Shown here in pieces: positions 8,701-15,898 of a stretch of 64,000 nucleotides of DNA. The DNA comes from Methanobrevibacter sp. (lineage in GTDB: Archaea; Methanobacteriota; Methanobacteria; Methanobacteriales; Methanobacteriaceae). The stretch lies in NCBI RefSeq assembly GCF_017409525.1, contig NZ_JAFQSO010000008.1, forward strand, positions 60,898 through 124,897. The letters are read 5' to 3'. The notes below the pieces were generated by a model. It was not told where the DNA came from and made no database searches. It saw only the letters and a list, made by a program, of their open reading frames with translations. Each line of letters opens with the position of its first letter. Position 1 is the stretch's first letter. The position numbers and the translations under genes are program-made.

Positions 8701-10519
8701 CATCCAATTCCAAATTCTCACGTATTGAAATATCTTTAAGCGGATCATCTTCTGATGAGAACCTATCCAATAACACATCCATAGCATTTAAAAACGCTTC
8801 CATCAATTCTTTTGAATAGAATGATTCATCATAGCTGATGTTAATGTTGCCGCTTTCAAAATTGAATACCAATTTGTAGTCTTTTTTAGCATATTCATCG
8901 ATGACGAACAATATTTCGCTTTCAAAGTTTAATTTTTGATTGTTTAAAAGTGGATAGTTGTTATATTCCTCAAAATATTGTTTAAAATCGTCCAAGTATT
9001 CTTTAACAGTCAAATCAGTGTTGAAGTGATATCCTGCAGCAACACGATTATAGGCGATTAAAATATCCTTTGAAAATGAGAATTTGGTTAGATTATATAG
9101 GAAAGTTGCAAGCAAAAATTTCTCTTTAGATAACCTATATCTGTTTGCTAAATTCTTTAATTTATCAATGTCAATTGATTTAGATATTTTCTTAAAATTA
9201 ATTTTATCCCCATTAACATCTGGGGAAATGGCAGTTGGATTATCAAATGAGTTAATCAAATTATTATAATAGTTTTCAGCTTTGAAGAAGTCAACGACGT
9301 TTATGTTATAATCCTTGCATTTTTTGGAGGAATCTTCATAAACCTGCTTTGCCAAATCCTTAATGCCTTCTGCAATGAGACCTATTTCCTTTGAGTTGAA
9401 ACAGGACTTGTCGTATTCAATGAATATTGATTGCAATCCATTTTTATCCGAATAATTCTTGTTTATCCTGAAATGAAGAGGGAATTTGATGTCCTTTTGA
9501 AGTGTTAGGAATTTTGAATCATAATTTGTGGAATTTGATACGATTGAAATCATTGAAATGCAATCCGGATCAATTCCAACGTTTCTTAAGTCAGTTGTAT
9601 ACTCACTGAATTGCAGTTTTGCATGAGACAATCCTTCTTTTAGAACTGCTTTTGAATAGGCCAGCAAATCATCAAATGTCAACTCCTCGTCATATTTCAA
9701 TCTTAAAGGAATTGTATTTACAAACATTCCAAGGGCATCATCCTGGCCGAAGTATCTTCCATGGACAGATGTATTTAAGACCAAATCTTTAAATAGCTCG
9801 TTGCCCTTTTTAGATTTTGCGAAATACAAAAAGTTAAGTGCTAGTGCTGTAACGAACGGGGAATATTCAAAATTCGGCGTTTTATCTAAAAGAACTTCCA
9901 AATATCCGAGTTGAGAGTCATCAAATGAATACCAATCCTGAGAATAATCTTTTAAGGCATCCAACCAATATTCTTTATCAACATTAGCCTCATCCGAATT
10001 TAAATAATCAATTTCCGCATCGACATAAGTTTCATAAGAATAATCAATCGGGACGTATTCCTCATCATTTTTTACACAATCGATATATTTTTCAATTTCC
10101 TGCGGAACGATTGAAAACAGAGAGGTTCCATCAAGCAAAATGTGTTGAACAACCCCTATGAGAACTGCTGAAGAAGAAGTTTTTAAGACGGCCCATTTAT
10201 ATAATGGAGAATCAAAAACATCATCAAACGGCTTATCCAAATAGTCCTTGATAAACTCATCAAGGTTTTCATCATTTACTTCAAATGTTTCAACATTCAC
10301 ATCAACATCATCAGCATAATATTGTTTGAAATCACCGTTTTCATCATATTTAATCTGCAAGTTTAAATATTCCCGACAAATGGTTTCAATAGCTGAATTC
10401 ACATACTCAAAATCATCCAAATCATAATCTTTCCCAAATTTAAGATAAAAAGAATCGTTATTTGGATTGTTCAATTCTGAGAACAATAGCATTTTCTGTG
10501 CAGAAGATAAATTATACAT
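2705..10519 (-). CDS. Two-module non-ribosomal peptide synthetase, C-A-T-C-A-T-R
   Basis: This 2604-residue synthetase has the following domains. C1 spans about 1-415, with its His motif degenerate (QHILLDG, 125-131). An orphan second C-terminal lobe of a C domain covers about 420-610. A1 covers about 615-1120 (YTSGSTGKPKG, NSYGPTE, NGKTD). T1 carries its phosphopantetheine Ser in GLTSL (about 1141). C2 covers about 1190-1590 with intact HHIIVDG. A2 covers about 1615-2130, and T2 has GGTSL (about 2160). A terminal NAD(P)H thioester reductase runs from about 2235 (GATGFLG, then YLSSK). It should make a possibly N-acylated dipeptide and release it reductively as an aldehyde or alcohol. I place the start at the ATG at 10517-10519, behind GGAGGAT; a TTG six codons upstream is the alternative. 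The activating PPTase is at 13181. Confidence 0.93.
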   Translation of the reverse strand: MYNLSSAQKMLLFSELNNPNNDSFYLKFGKDYDLDDFEYVNSAIETICREYLNLQIKYDENGDFKQYYADDVDVNVETFEVNDENLDEFIKDYLDKPFDDVFDSPLYKWAVLKTSSSAVLIGVVQHILLDGTSLFSIVPQEIEKYIDCVKNDEEYVPIDYSYETYVDAEIDYLNSDEANVDKEYWLDALKDYSQDWYSFDDSQLGYLEVLLDKTPNFEYSPFVTALALNFLYFAKSKKGNELFKDLVLNTSVHGRYFGQDDALGMFVNTIPLRLKYDEELTFDDLLAYSKAVLKEGLSHAKLQFSEYTTDLRNVGIDPDCISMISIVSNSTNYDSKFLTLQKDIKFPLHFRINKNYSDKNGLQSIFIEYDKSCFNSKEIGLIAEGIKDLAKQVYEDSSKKCKDYNINVVDFFKAENYYNNLINSFDNPTAISPDVNGDKINFKKISKSIDIDKLKNLANRYRLSKEKFLLATFLYNLTKFSFSKDILIAYNRVAAGYHFNTDLTVKEYLDDFKQYFEEYNNYPLLNNQKLNFESEILFVIDEYAKKDYKLVFNFESGNINISYDESFYSKELMEAFLNAMDVLLDRFSSEDDPLKDISIRENLELDEGFKIELANEGLVNKIFENIASENPQKTILYAEDGELTYGELNRKANKIANGLIKNGVNVEDRVMFMMRRNSDLIATVLGIVKAGAAFIPIDPNYPKNRINQILEDSDSKFVVTSSDIDYDGENRIDVDELLKEDDDSNPQIDLTPDNLCFLIYTSGSTGKPKGVMITHRGISNYIANVEENVPIYELNRKCNKFISISTVSFIVFLREVFGTILNGLPVVFANDEQAIDPLELVELFKKTGAEGFGSTPTRLLEYLQLEEIQDVVGNCNVIIVGGEGFPPVLYDRLSKYTDADIYNSYGPTEVTIASHYKLIDSPNVTAGWKMLNVVDKVMDIDGNQLPAYVSGEIYVGGAGIARGYLNNQEQTDKVFMELNNIPYYNTGDLGKKDDAGELYVLGRNDTQIKLRGLRIELSEIEGAIANYENVTLSKVIVKKINSIEHLCAYFTATDDVDMDDLKKHLIDSLPEYMVPSYFTQLDEFPKTPNGKTDFKNLPDPEIDVDEFIKPRNDIENELFNIVCEILGIDEFGVNTDLFSIGLTSLSVIKLTSAIYNNLNAQLNVTEILSYKTIEKIASEIKITDDESTEVQELYPLTSNQLGVYFDCIKDPENTAYNLPKKMEFGENIDAEKLKSAIVTAINNHPYLKTRIVMENGEVYQQRRDNLKVDDLIEIVGKADENEFVKPFILDEGPLFRFKIVGDSMLLADFHHIIVDGTSLNILFDEIAKIYDGKDYELEELDGFEYCLNEIKTEQSSLYKEAELFFFNKIKEFDEATLITQDINGDESEGNAAMDDIFMDKENIDEFCSKLKISQNNLFLAATSFVLSKFVYKRDLLIATITNGRFNPNQQKTLAMMVKTLPLALKLNSDLNIKEFFEYINGEWLNVLTYSSYPLTEISNEYDITPEILYAYHGKIIEDIEIGGMNVERQSIDYDGLKFKINLNVVEVDNKYRIFCEYNDQLYSSTLINTFLNCIGVVLNKFQKFDESTLIKDISIIENDDWGVDDLEYDEVPEHRLNKIFEKQVELNPDKVILYATDGEFTYDELNKKANRIAHGLIKRGVGPEDRVMFILNRDSNVMASIFGILKSGAAFIPVDSEYPADRIEHVLTDSESKFIIVDDVIDKKCIDLSDYSENLLDVNELLKETDESNPNPDVKANNMAYLIYTSGSTGLPKGVILEHGNIANFVYPDPRNICTYELVHNLEKEDYKVLSTTTVAFDVFQQELMGSLLNSVPIVFANDVEYKDPIEMMDLIHRSGANVYVATPSRLLQYLEIEAMQETMYGFKAYLIAGEPFPQRLYELLSEHSNGKIFNMYGPTETTVYCNGALLESSDISIGKELFNVHEFIMDFDSNPLPPNVIGELYIAGRGVSREYLNRPEKNAEAYDEINGIRFYRSGDFAKVTEDGEFYVFGRMDNQIKLRGLRIEIGEIEAGIARYPGIKSVAVVVRKIKGNDHLCAYFTLHDEFKDENREENGYSIDVDDLKTKLAEKLVYYMVPTVYMELDEMPQTLNGKTDLKNLPEPVLITEYIAPENDVEAFFANLFAEILGLDEVSVTDSFFDIGGTSLLVTKITMEALNRNYNLNYGDVFSNPTPRALAELILSDESVEKKSELTYDYSEINKLLVKNDIETIINGEIQDSLGNILLTGATGFLGIHVLREILENETGDVYCFIRANKVLSGEERLKSLLFYYFSNEYEDLFGERLHVIEGDITNFEDFEKLVPEKIDTIVNCAANVKHFSSGTDIEDINLGGVVNGLKFAKMKNAKYVQVSTYSIAGESKNNYPPVDVPFTEKDLFIGQAVDNQYLSSKFLAERAVLEAAVNDDLDVKIMRVGNLMARSSDSEFQINFESNGFINRLKAFITIGKMPYSMLMSNVEFSPIDMTAKAIINLSKTPKECTVFHPYDHHSVCFGDIIEIIKPLGLDIEPAEEEDYETALDEALADKTKQEGVSGLITSIGSGKVKKIWMPVDNTYTIQALYRLGIKWPFVSEEYIYNFVKFLDDLDFFSV

Positions 10520-10540
10520 AACTACTAAATCCTCCAAATT

Positions 10541-10620
10541 CTCCTATTATTTATAATTTCTATTAAATAAAATATTTAAAAGTTAACAAATTAAATAATA
10601 TAATATACAAAAATAGTTTT
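10541..10620. promoter_or_regulatory. Divergent promoter region of the NRPS locus
   Basis: The 111 bases between the NRPS start (10519) and the STAS gene start (10631) are almost pure A/T. They hold TATA-like elements for both directions: CTTTTAAATATTT on the minus strand (about 10570-10582) and TTAAATAATATAATATAC on the plus strand (about 10591-10608). All six genes of the locus appear to depend on this region, so biosynthesis/export and the regulatory cassette can be co-controlled. I see no convincing palindromic operator here. Confidence 0.55.
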
Positions 10621-10630
10621 GAGGATTACT

Positions 10631-10930
10631 ATGAACATTGAAAAAAAATATAATGAAAAAGAATTGACCTTATCTGTTGATGGCCGTATTGATACTATAA
10701 CCTCACAGGACTTGGAAACTGAAATTAATGCAGAAATGGGCAATTTCGATTCCTTGATAATGGATTTTACCGGTTTGGAATACATCTCAAGTGCAGGGCT
10801 TAGAGTATTAATTGCAACCCAGAAAAAACTAAAAGCCGACAATATCCCATTTGTTATTAAAAACGTTAATGATACTGTCAGCGAAATATTCAGGATGTCC
10901 GGTTTTGATAAAATATTAAAGATAGAATGA
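10631..10930 (+). CDS. STAS-domain protein, RsbV/SpoIIAA-like (anti-anti-sigma type)
   Basis: This 99-residue single STAS domain has the signature DFTGLEYISSAGLR. Ser54 aligns with the serine that RsbW-type kinases phosphorylate in RsbV and SpoIIAA, although the usual preceding Asp is Ser53. In bacteria such proteins bind an anti-sigma kinase when unphosphorylated and free its partner. Archaea lack sigma factors, so the partner here must be something else. The ATG at 10631 has a GAGGATT site; a TTG four codons upstream lacks one. The stop overlaps the next start as ATGA, so translation is coupled to the kinase. Confidence 0.88.
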   Translation: MNIEKKYNEKELTLSVDGRIDTITSQDLETEINAEMGNFDSLIMDFTGLEYISSAGLRVLIATQKKLKADNIPFVIKNVNDTVSEIFRMSGFDKILKIE

Positions 10931-11304
10931 ATTCAATAACCCTTAAGCCAGAATTAAAAGAGTTATACACAATAAATGAGTTTATCTCAAATAAACTATC
11001 TCAAGAAAACCTTCAAGTTAATTTAATTGTTGAAGAAGTTTTTGTAAATATTGTACACTACTCAAAAACCGATTTTATAACTGTTAATGTTGAATATGAC
11101 CATCCAATATTAACATTGGAGTTTATTGACAATGGAGTCGAATTCAATCCTCTCCTAAAAGAAGACCGCGAGGCTCCCCAAACAATTGAGGACGCCCCAA
11201 TTGGCGGGCTTGGAATCTTTTTAACCAAAGAACTGTCTGACGATTTAGACTACGCCAACATTAACGGTGAAAATCACTTAAAAATAACTAAAAAAGTGGA
11301 ATGA
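10927..11304 (+). CDS. RsbW/SpoIIAB-like serine protein kinase (HATPase_c)
   Basis: This 125-residue protein has the GHKL-type ATP-binding motifs of anti-sigma-factor kinases: N-box EEVFVN (36-41), D68-x-G70 in IDNGVEFNP, and the G-x-G lid motif GGLG (93-96). All are intact, so it should phosphorylate the STAS protein encoded just upstream. It overlaps both neighbours by four bases (ATGA), which suggests strictly coupled synthesis and fixed stoichiometry. Its nearest relative in the window is the tail of the MATE protein at 966. No sigma factor is expected in an archaeon, so its output partner is unknown. Confidence 0.88.
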   Translation: MNSITLKPELKELYTINEFISNKLSQENLQVNLIVEEVFVNIVHYSKTDFITVNVEYDHPILTLEFIDNGVEFNPLLKEDREAPQTIEDAPIGGLGIFLTKELSDDLDYANINGENHLKITKKVE

Positions 11305-13184
11305 TGAAAACCAAACTAAGAAACATATTGATCCCATTCATAGGTATGTTTATTGCTTATTTTGCTTCTAACAGCGATATTTTTCTTGAAATGGGAGTAA
11401 GTATCCCCCATGTAGGCCTATTATTTGTTTTTGGATTAATATTTGGCCCATATGGTTCTTTGGGTGCCGTGGCTGCAAACATAGTAATCGATCTTCTAAA
11501 CGGATATTTCCCTATTGAAATACTACCATCAGCCATTTTTAGTTTTGGAGTTTCATATTTATCCTATAAACTCTGGTACACCAGTTTTAGAGGCCATAAA
11601 ATTACAAAACCAAACTTAGATAATTTTTACCATGTCCTCCTATTTTTATCAATTATAATAATCTGCGGATTTATCTATTCAGTAGTCCACGGTAATTTAA
11701 TCTATGTTTTATTTGACATGGATTTAGACCAATATATCACTGTTTATTATTTTATGAATTTTATAAATATTGCATTTGTCTTTGGGATAATATTCATCTG
11801 GTTATCTAAAAAGATTGATTTTGTATACACTCCAGAACCATCCAAAAGACCATTCAATAAAAGATTATACCAGATAATATTCTGCCTATTATTACTTGTT
11901 TGCCTAATTTCCATGACAACATTAGTATTGGACATAGATTCCCATATCATATATGCAGAATTAATATCAATCGGAATCTTATTATTTGCATTTTTAACAA
12001 AACCGGTTGAAAATAAAGTAGAAGAAAATGAAGAGAATACAATAGTCACTAAGATTGTGAATGTCTTTCTAACAACGACACTACTTATTGCCATTATCGG
12101 AATAATAATCTCCCTTTTTAGTTATGGGTTTGTGGAAAGCTTAGACACAGGCAATGAAATGAATCTCTTCATATATCTGATGCCTTTACTCATAATTAGT
12201 GATGCCCTCATAATATTATTCTTTATTCCAGGAATAGTTATTTTAAAATACATTGAAAATAAGGTAATCAAACCGATTTCATCATTTTCAGAAATTGAAA
12301 AATTTATCAAAGAAGACGAAAAAATCGAAACCGAAGGACTGGTGGAAATCTATTCAAAGTACATCAATGAACAGAATGAAATCGGAACCCTTGCACGCTC
12401 CTACACCGATTTAATTAATCACAACAACCAATATATTGAAAATATCCATGAGATTGAAGGTGAAAAAGAGCGCATAAAAGCAGAACTTGATATCGCAACA
12501 AAAATTCAGGCTGCAAACCTGCCGACTGAAGCCCTCATAAATGATGATTACATTGTTAACGGTTACTCACATCCTGCAAAGGAAGTTGGAGGGGACTTCT
12601 TTGATTATTATGAGATAGATGACGATAATTTGGCTATTGTAATCGGTGATGCATCAGGAAAAGGCGTTCCAGCCGCACTGCTTGCAACAATTACGCAGGC
12701 GATACTGCAACAATTGCTCAAACATGAAAAAGACCCTTCCAAAGTGTTATATCTATTAAATAATCAGCTAGCTGAAAATAATTCCGAATCCATGTTCATT
12801 ACATTATGGCTTGGAATTTATAATAAAGCAACCAAAAAACTAACATTCTCAAATGCAGGACATAACCCTCCATTAATAAAAGAAAATGATGAGTTCAAAT
12901 ACTTGAATATTGATACTGGAATTGTTTTGGGAATAATGGAAGATTATGAGTTTGTATGTGAAGAATTAACATTTTCAAAACAATTAGTTGCATATACCGA
13001 CGGAATAACAGATGCCAACAATAAGGAAAACGATATGTACGGTGAAGACAGGCTCCGAGACTTCTTTAATGGATTTAAATTAGACACCGACCCGATAAAG
13101 CCTCTTTTAGATGACATCAATGACTTCACCAAAGGTGCGGAACAATTTGATGATATGACATTAATATACTTAAAGATAGAATGA
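11301..13184 (+). CDS. Membrane-bound RsbU/SpoIIE-type PP2C phosphatase
   Basis: The N-terminal half (about 1-315) has around nine hydrophobic segments and looks like an integral-membrane sensor. A charged linker follows (about 320-395), possibly HAMP-like or coiled. The C-terminal part (about 400-627) is a PP2C/SpoIIE phosphatase with metal-binding motifs GGDFFDYY, GDASGKG, NAGHNPP, YTDGITDA and DDMT. It should dephosphorylate the STAS protein at 10631 in response to a membrane signal. It starts at ATG 11301, overlapping the kinase stop, and its own stop overlaps the PPTase start. The ligand cannot be inferred. Confidence 0.88.
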   Translation: MMKTKLRNILIPFIGMFIAYFASNSDIFLEMGVSIPHVGLLFVFGLIFGPYGSLGAVAANIVIDLLNGYFPIEILPSAIFSFGVSYLSYKLWYTSFRGHKITKPNLDNFYHVLLFLSIIIICGFIYSVVHGNLIYVLFDMDLDQYITVYYFMNFINIAFVFGIIFIWLSKKIDFVYTPEPSKRPFNKRLYQIIFCLLLLVCLISMTTLVLDIDSHIIYAELISIGILLFAFLTKPVENKVEENEENTIVTKIVNVFLTTTLLIAIIGIIISLFSYGFVESLDTGNEMNLFIYLMPLLIISDALIILFFIPGIVILKYIENKVIKPISSFSEIEKFIKEDEKIETEGLVEIYSKYINEQNEIGTLARSYTDLINHNNQYIENIHEIEGEKERIKAELDIATKIQAANLPTEALINDDYIVNGYSHPAKEVGGDFFDYYEIDDDNLAIVIGDASGKGVPAALLATITQAILQQLLKHEKDPSKVLYLLNNQLAENNSESMFITLWLGIYNKATKKLTFSNAGHNPPLIKENDEFKYLNIDTGIVLGIMEDYEFVCEELTFSKQLVAYTDGITDANNKENDMYGEDRLRDFFNGFKLDTDPIKPLLDDINDFTKGAEQFDDMTLIYLKIE

Positions 13185-13813
13185 TAAAATTTGCCTTTTG
13201 TGATGTTGATAATTTAGATTTAACCAAAGCCTATAATCTATTGCCCAAAAGCAGGAAATCAAAAGTGGACAATTTTAGATTTGAAAAAGATAAAAAGCTT
13301 AGTGCTGGAGCATATCTACTATTGAACAAATTACTAACTGAAGAAGGCATCACCCAACCTATTTTTAAAATTGGAAGATATGGCAAGGCATACATATCCA
13401 ACCATGAAAACATTTATTTTAATTTGAGCCATTCAAGCAAATTAGTCGCCTGTGCGGTATCCGATGGGGAAGTTGGAGTGGATGTCGAAATGATAGATCC
13501 TGCAATTGACTTGAACATAGCCAAGCAATACTTCTACAATAAAGAATATGAAAGCATAATGAACTCAGACAACCCCCAAGACGAATTTTTCACATACTGG
13601 GTTTTAAAAGAAAGCTATATGAAATACACTGGCCTGGGCTTTAATCTAAAATTGGACAGCTTTGAAATCATCATCAAAGATGAAATCAAGCTCAAAAATG
13701 ATGAAAACAATATAAAATTTAGCCTATTCAACATCAATGATTACAAATTGGCAATAGCTTCCAAATACGATGTTGGAAAAATCATGGAATATGACATTAA
13801 TGATCTAATTTAG
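13181..13813 (+). CDS. Sfp-type 4'-phosphopantetheinyl transferase
   Basis: This 210-residue protein has the hallmarks of the Sfp/AcpT family: the SHSS segment, the Mg2+-binding motif GVDVE, and the WVLKESYMKYTG motif (W-x3-KE-x3-K). It transfers the phosphopantetheine arm of CoA to carrier-protein serines. The obvious substrates are T1 and T2 of the NRPS at 2705. Its start overlaps the phosphatase stop by four bases, so activation of the synthetase is genetically tied to the signalling cassette. No other carrier protein is visible in the window. Confidence 0.92.
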   Translation: MIKFAFCDVDNLDLTKAYNLLPKSRKSKVDNFRFEKDKKLSAGAYLLLNKLLTEEGITQPIFKIGRYGKAYISNHENIYFNLSHSSKLVACAVSDGEVGVDVEMIDPAIDLNIAKQYFYNKEYESIMNSDNPQDEFFTYWVLKESYMKYTGLGFNLKLDSFEIIIKDEIKLKNDENNIKFSLFNINDYKLAIASKYDVGKIMEYDINDLI

Positions 13814-13912
13814 ATAAAAATGCTAAAATTAGAAATATTTAATATGAACCCTAATAAATAATTTAATATACAAAGAAAACCAAATTATCCAAAATATTGG
13901 TTCGTGATGAAA

Positions 13913-14728
13913 ATGTTAGGTTTAAAAAGTAAAAATATTGAAAATGAAGATATTAAAAATCCCCCAAGCGATGATGCATATCCACTCATTGCAACAGTAT
14001 TTGCAAATAAAAAATTGAGCAAACCTAAAATAGCCATAAATTCTTTATCACTTACAATTCTCGATTTAATTAATCAAGAGCAAATTAAATGTGATATAGA
14101 TTGGGAAAACCCACATGAAATAGGTAAAAATCTTTCAGAAGAAGATGTGGAAGTCATGAAAAACATCACCCTTAGACTAGCAAATAAAGGAGAGCTAAAA
14201 ACTTCAGAAACCTTAGCTATCAACCTACTGAAAAGAATGAACAACTCAAAAAAATTCAACTTGAAGGATATGCTGAAGAAAAGCAAAAACTCAGCAATAG
14301 CCAATAACTTCCAGGACGATTTCATAGAATTTAAAAATGCTTTGGAAAATGAAAACAATTTTACTTCAAAAGATTATAAAGACATTTTAGAAAATGGCAA
14401 ATTTACATCTAAAGGAAAAGAAATCAAAAAAGAGTGGAAAACCTTCCAAGATTATCTTAAATCAGAAGAACTAAGTGAAAAATATCCTCCAGAATCAATC
14501 GAAGAAAATGCCGAGCAAATAATTTTGGCGGCATGCTTCAACATTGAAAAAGAGGCATTGAAATCAAGAGAAAATAACTCTAAAATATCTGATTTCATTG
14601 ACAAGGACGGATATAAAATGTTAAACATTATATTTGATAACACATTATCCAATGTTACTGAAAAACGCAAAGGAGACGGAATATTCTACGGAATAAATGA
14701 CAAATATACTATTCCGGGAGGAGGATAA
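13913..14728 (+). CDS. DUF2207 C-terminal-like protein (soluble)
   Basis: This 271-residue protein has no signal peptide or membrane helix. An N-terminal winged-helix-like segment (about 22-60: YPLIATVFANKK, then ILDLINQEQIK) and a C-terminal part (about 180-271: FQDYLKSEELSEKYPPESIE, ending IPGGGG-like) resemble the cytoplasmic portion of DUF2207 membrane proteins. The membrane part is missing. Function is unknown. I choose ATG 13913 because GTGATG directly upstream works as a ribosome site; ATG 13907 is the alternative. It follows the PPTase by about 100 bases with its own AT-rich leader. A strong hairpin terminator follows. Confidence 0.6.
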   Translation: MLGLKSKNIENEDIKNPPSDDAYPLIATVFANKKLSKPKIAINSLSLTILDLINQEQIKCDIDWENPHEIGKNLSEEDVEVMKNITLRLANKGELKTSETLAINLLKRMNNSKKFNLKDMLKKSKNSAIANNFQDDFIEFKNALENENNFTSKDYKDILENGKFTSKGKEIKKEWKTFQDYLKSEELSEKYPPESIEENAEQIILAACFNIEKEALKSRENNSKISDFIDKDGYKMLNIIFDNTLSNVTEKRKGDGIFYGINDKYTIPGGG

Positions 14729-14729
14729 T

Positions 14730-14757
14730 AAAAAGCAACTTATTTTGTTGCTTTTTT
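14730..14757. terminator. Bidirectional hairpin terminator
   Basis: The 10-bp arm AAAAAGCAAC (14730-14739) pairs with GTTGCTTTTT (14747-14756) around a 7-base loop, with a T-run on the plus strand and, because of the leading As, also on the minus strand. It sits between the convergent DUF2207-like gene and the M24 peptidase. Confidence 0.75.
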
Positions 14758-14832
14758 CAATACCCCCAGTATTCCCATTTCATTAATCATTGATTCCAAA
14801 CCTAAAAGGATAATGGCTACATCACCAACTAA

Positions 14833-15849
14833 TTACTCAATTTTTAAAGGCAAATCCCCAATCACATTGGCTTTCTTATAAATGGCAACGGTATCTTCAA
14901 GCCTTACCCCGAATTCACCTTCCAGATATATGCCTGGCTCAACTGTTATGACCATGCCCTCTTCAATTACCGTTTCATCACGAATTGAAAATCCGGGAGT
15001 TTCATGAATATCAAGACCTAAACTATGGCCTGTTGAATGAATGAATCTATCACCATAACCATAATCGGCTATGATGTCCCTTGCAACCTTATCAATTTCG
15101 ATGCATTTAAGACCTGGCCTGATGGCTTTAATCGCCTTATCATGCGCTTCAGCGACAATATCCCAAATTTCTTGTTGTTTTTCATTATAGACAATGGTTC
15201 GAGTATTATCAGAGCAATATCCTTCAAAAATCGCTCCCCAATCTATTAAAATAGGTTTTTCTAGCCTCTTAGCTTGAGGTATTGCATGAGGTAAGCTTGA
15301 ACTGGCCCCACTCGTTACGATTGTGTCGAATGATTCCTTTGAGGCCCCATTTTCTATCATCAATCTGACCAAATCAAAAGCTATTTCCTTTTCAGTGTTT
15401 TTATTGTTCAAAATATCCAGCTGTAAAAATGACTTTTGAGCAATTTCTGTCGCTTTTTTGATTTTTTCAATTTCCAGTGTTGTTTTTATCATACGTTGCT
15501 TGTCAATGTATGTTTTTGAATCGATTGTAAAGTCATCCTTAAGCTTTTCATAGCTGCCGAACGGCAAACTTGGCTCGATGGCCAAATTCTTGATTCCTTC
15601 ACTTTTTAGCTCCTTAATCATCACATCCATTGATTCGTATTCTTTAACTTCAAGAGAGGAATTATTTTTAGCAATCTCCATATCCATGCTGGAGACATAA
15701 ATAATAGGTTCCTCCTTAATTACACAAAATGCAAAGCTGGTTGGCCTATAATTTGAAATATATTCAACATTAGTGAATTTTGTAAGCAAATAAGCTTGAA
15801 CATTATCTTTTTTTAAATCATTTATGATATTTGTTACATGTTCATCCAT
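14833..15849 (-). CDS. M24-family aminopeptidase (Xaa-Pro dipeptidase-like)
   Basis: This 338-residue cytoplasmic metallopeptidase has a creatinase-like N-terminal domain (about 1-115) and a pita-bread catalytic domain with the expected metal ligands: D in LIDWGA, D in GYCSDNTR, H in HSTGHSLG, E in TVEPGIY and E in VRLEDTV. It should remove N-terminal residues ahead of proline. The reading frame is open further upstream, but I choose ATG 15849 because the protein family begins there and a TATA element lies about 20-30 bases upstream, implying a leaderless or nearly leaderless mRNA. It is divergent from the M50 protease. Confidence 0.87.
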   Translation of the reverse strand: MDEHVTNIINDLKKDNVQAYLLTKFTNVEYISNYRPTSFAFCVIKEEPIIYVSSMDMEIAKNNSSLEVKEYESMDVMIKELKSEGIKNLAIEPSLPFGSYEKLKDDFTIDSKTYIDKQRMIKTTLEIEKIKKATEIAQKSFLQLDILNNKNTEKEIAFDLVRLMIENGASKESFDTIVTSGASSSLPHAIPQAKRLEKPILIDWGAIFEGYCSDNTRTIVYNEKQQEIWDIVAEAHDKAIKAIRPGLKCIEIDKVARDIIADYGYGDRFIHSTGHSLGLDIHETPGFSIRDETVIEEGMVITVEPGIYLEGEFGVRLEDTVAIYKKANVIGDLPLKIE

Positions 15850-15865
15850 AGTTAATATTAGAAAA

Positions 15866-15884
15866 AACTTTATATATAAAATTA
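15866..15884. promoter_or_regulatory. Shared divergent TATA element, leaderless transcripts
   Basis: The core CTTTATATATAAAA lies between the divergent starts at 15849 and 15899. It is close to self-complementary and sits about 20-30 bases from each ATG. Neither start has a Shine-Dalgarno site, so one TATA region may serve two leaderless transcripts. Confidence 0.5.
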
Positions 15885-15898
15885 GATATTTTAAAATC

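Noticed and set aside
10927..11304. Evidence for a real bacterial sigma-factor regulon next to the kinase
   Set aside because: No sigma-factor-like protein is in the window and none is expected in an archaeon; bacterial promoter elements are not apparent either.
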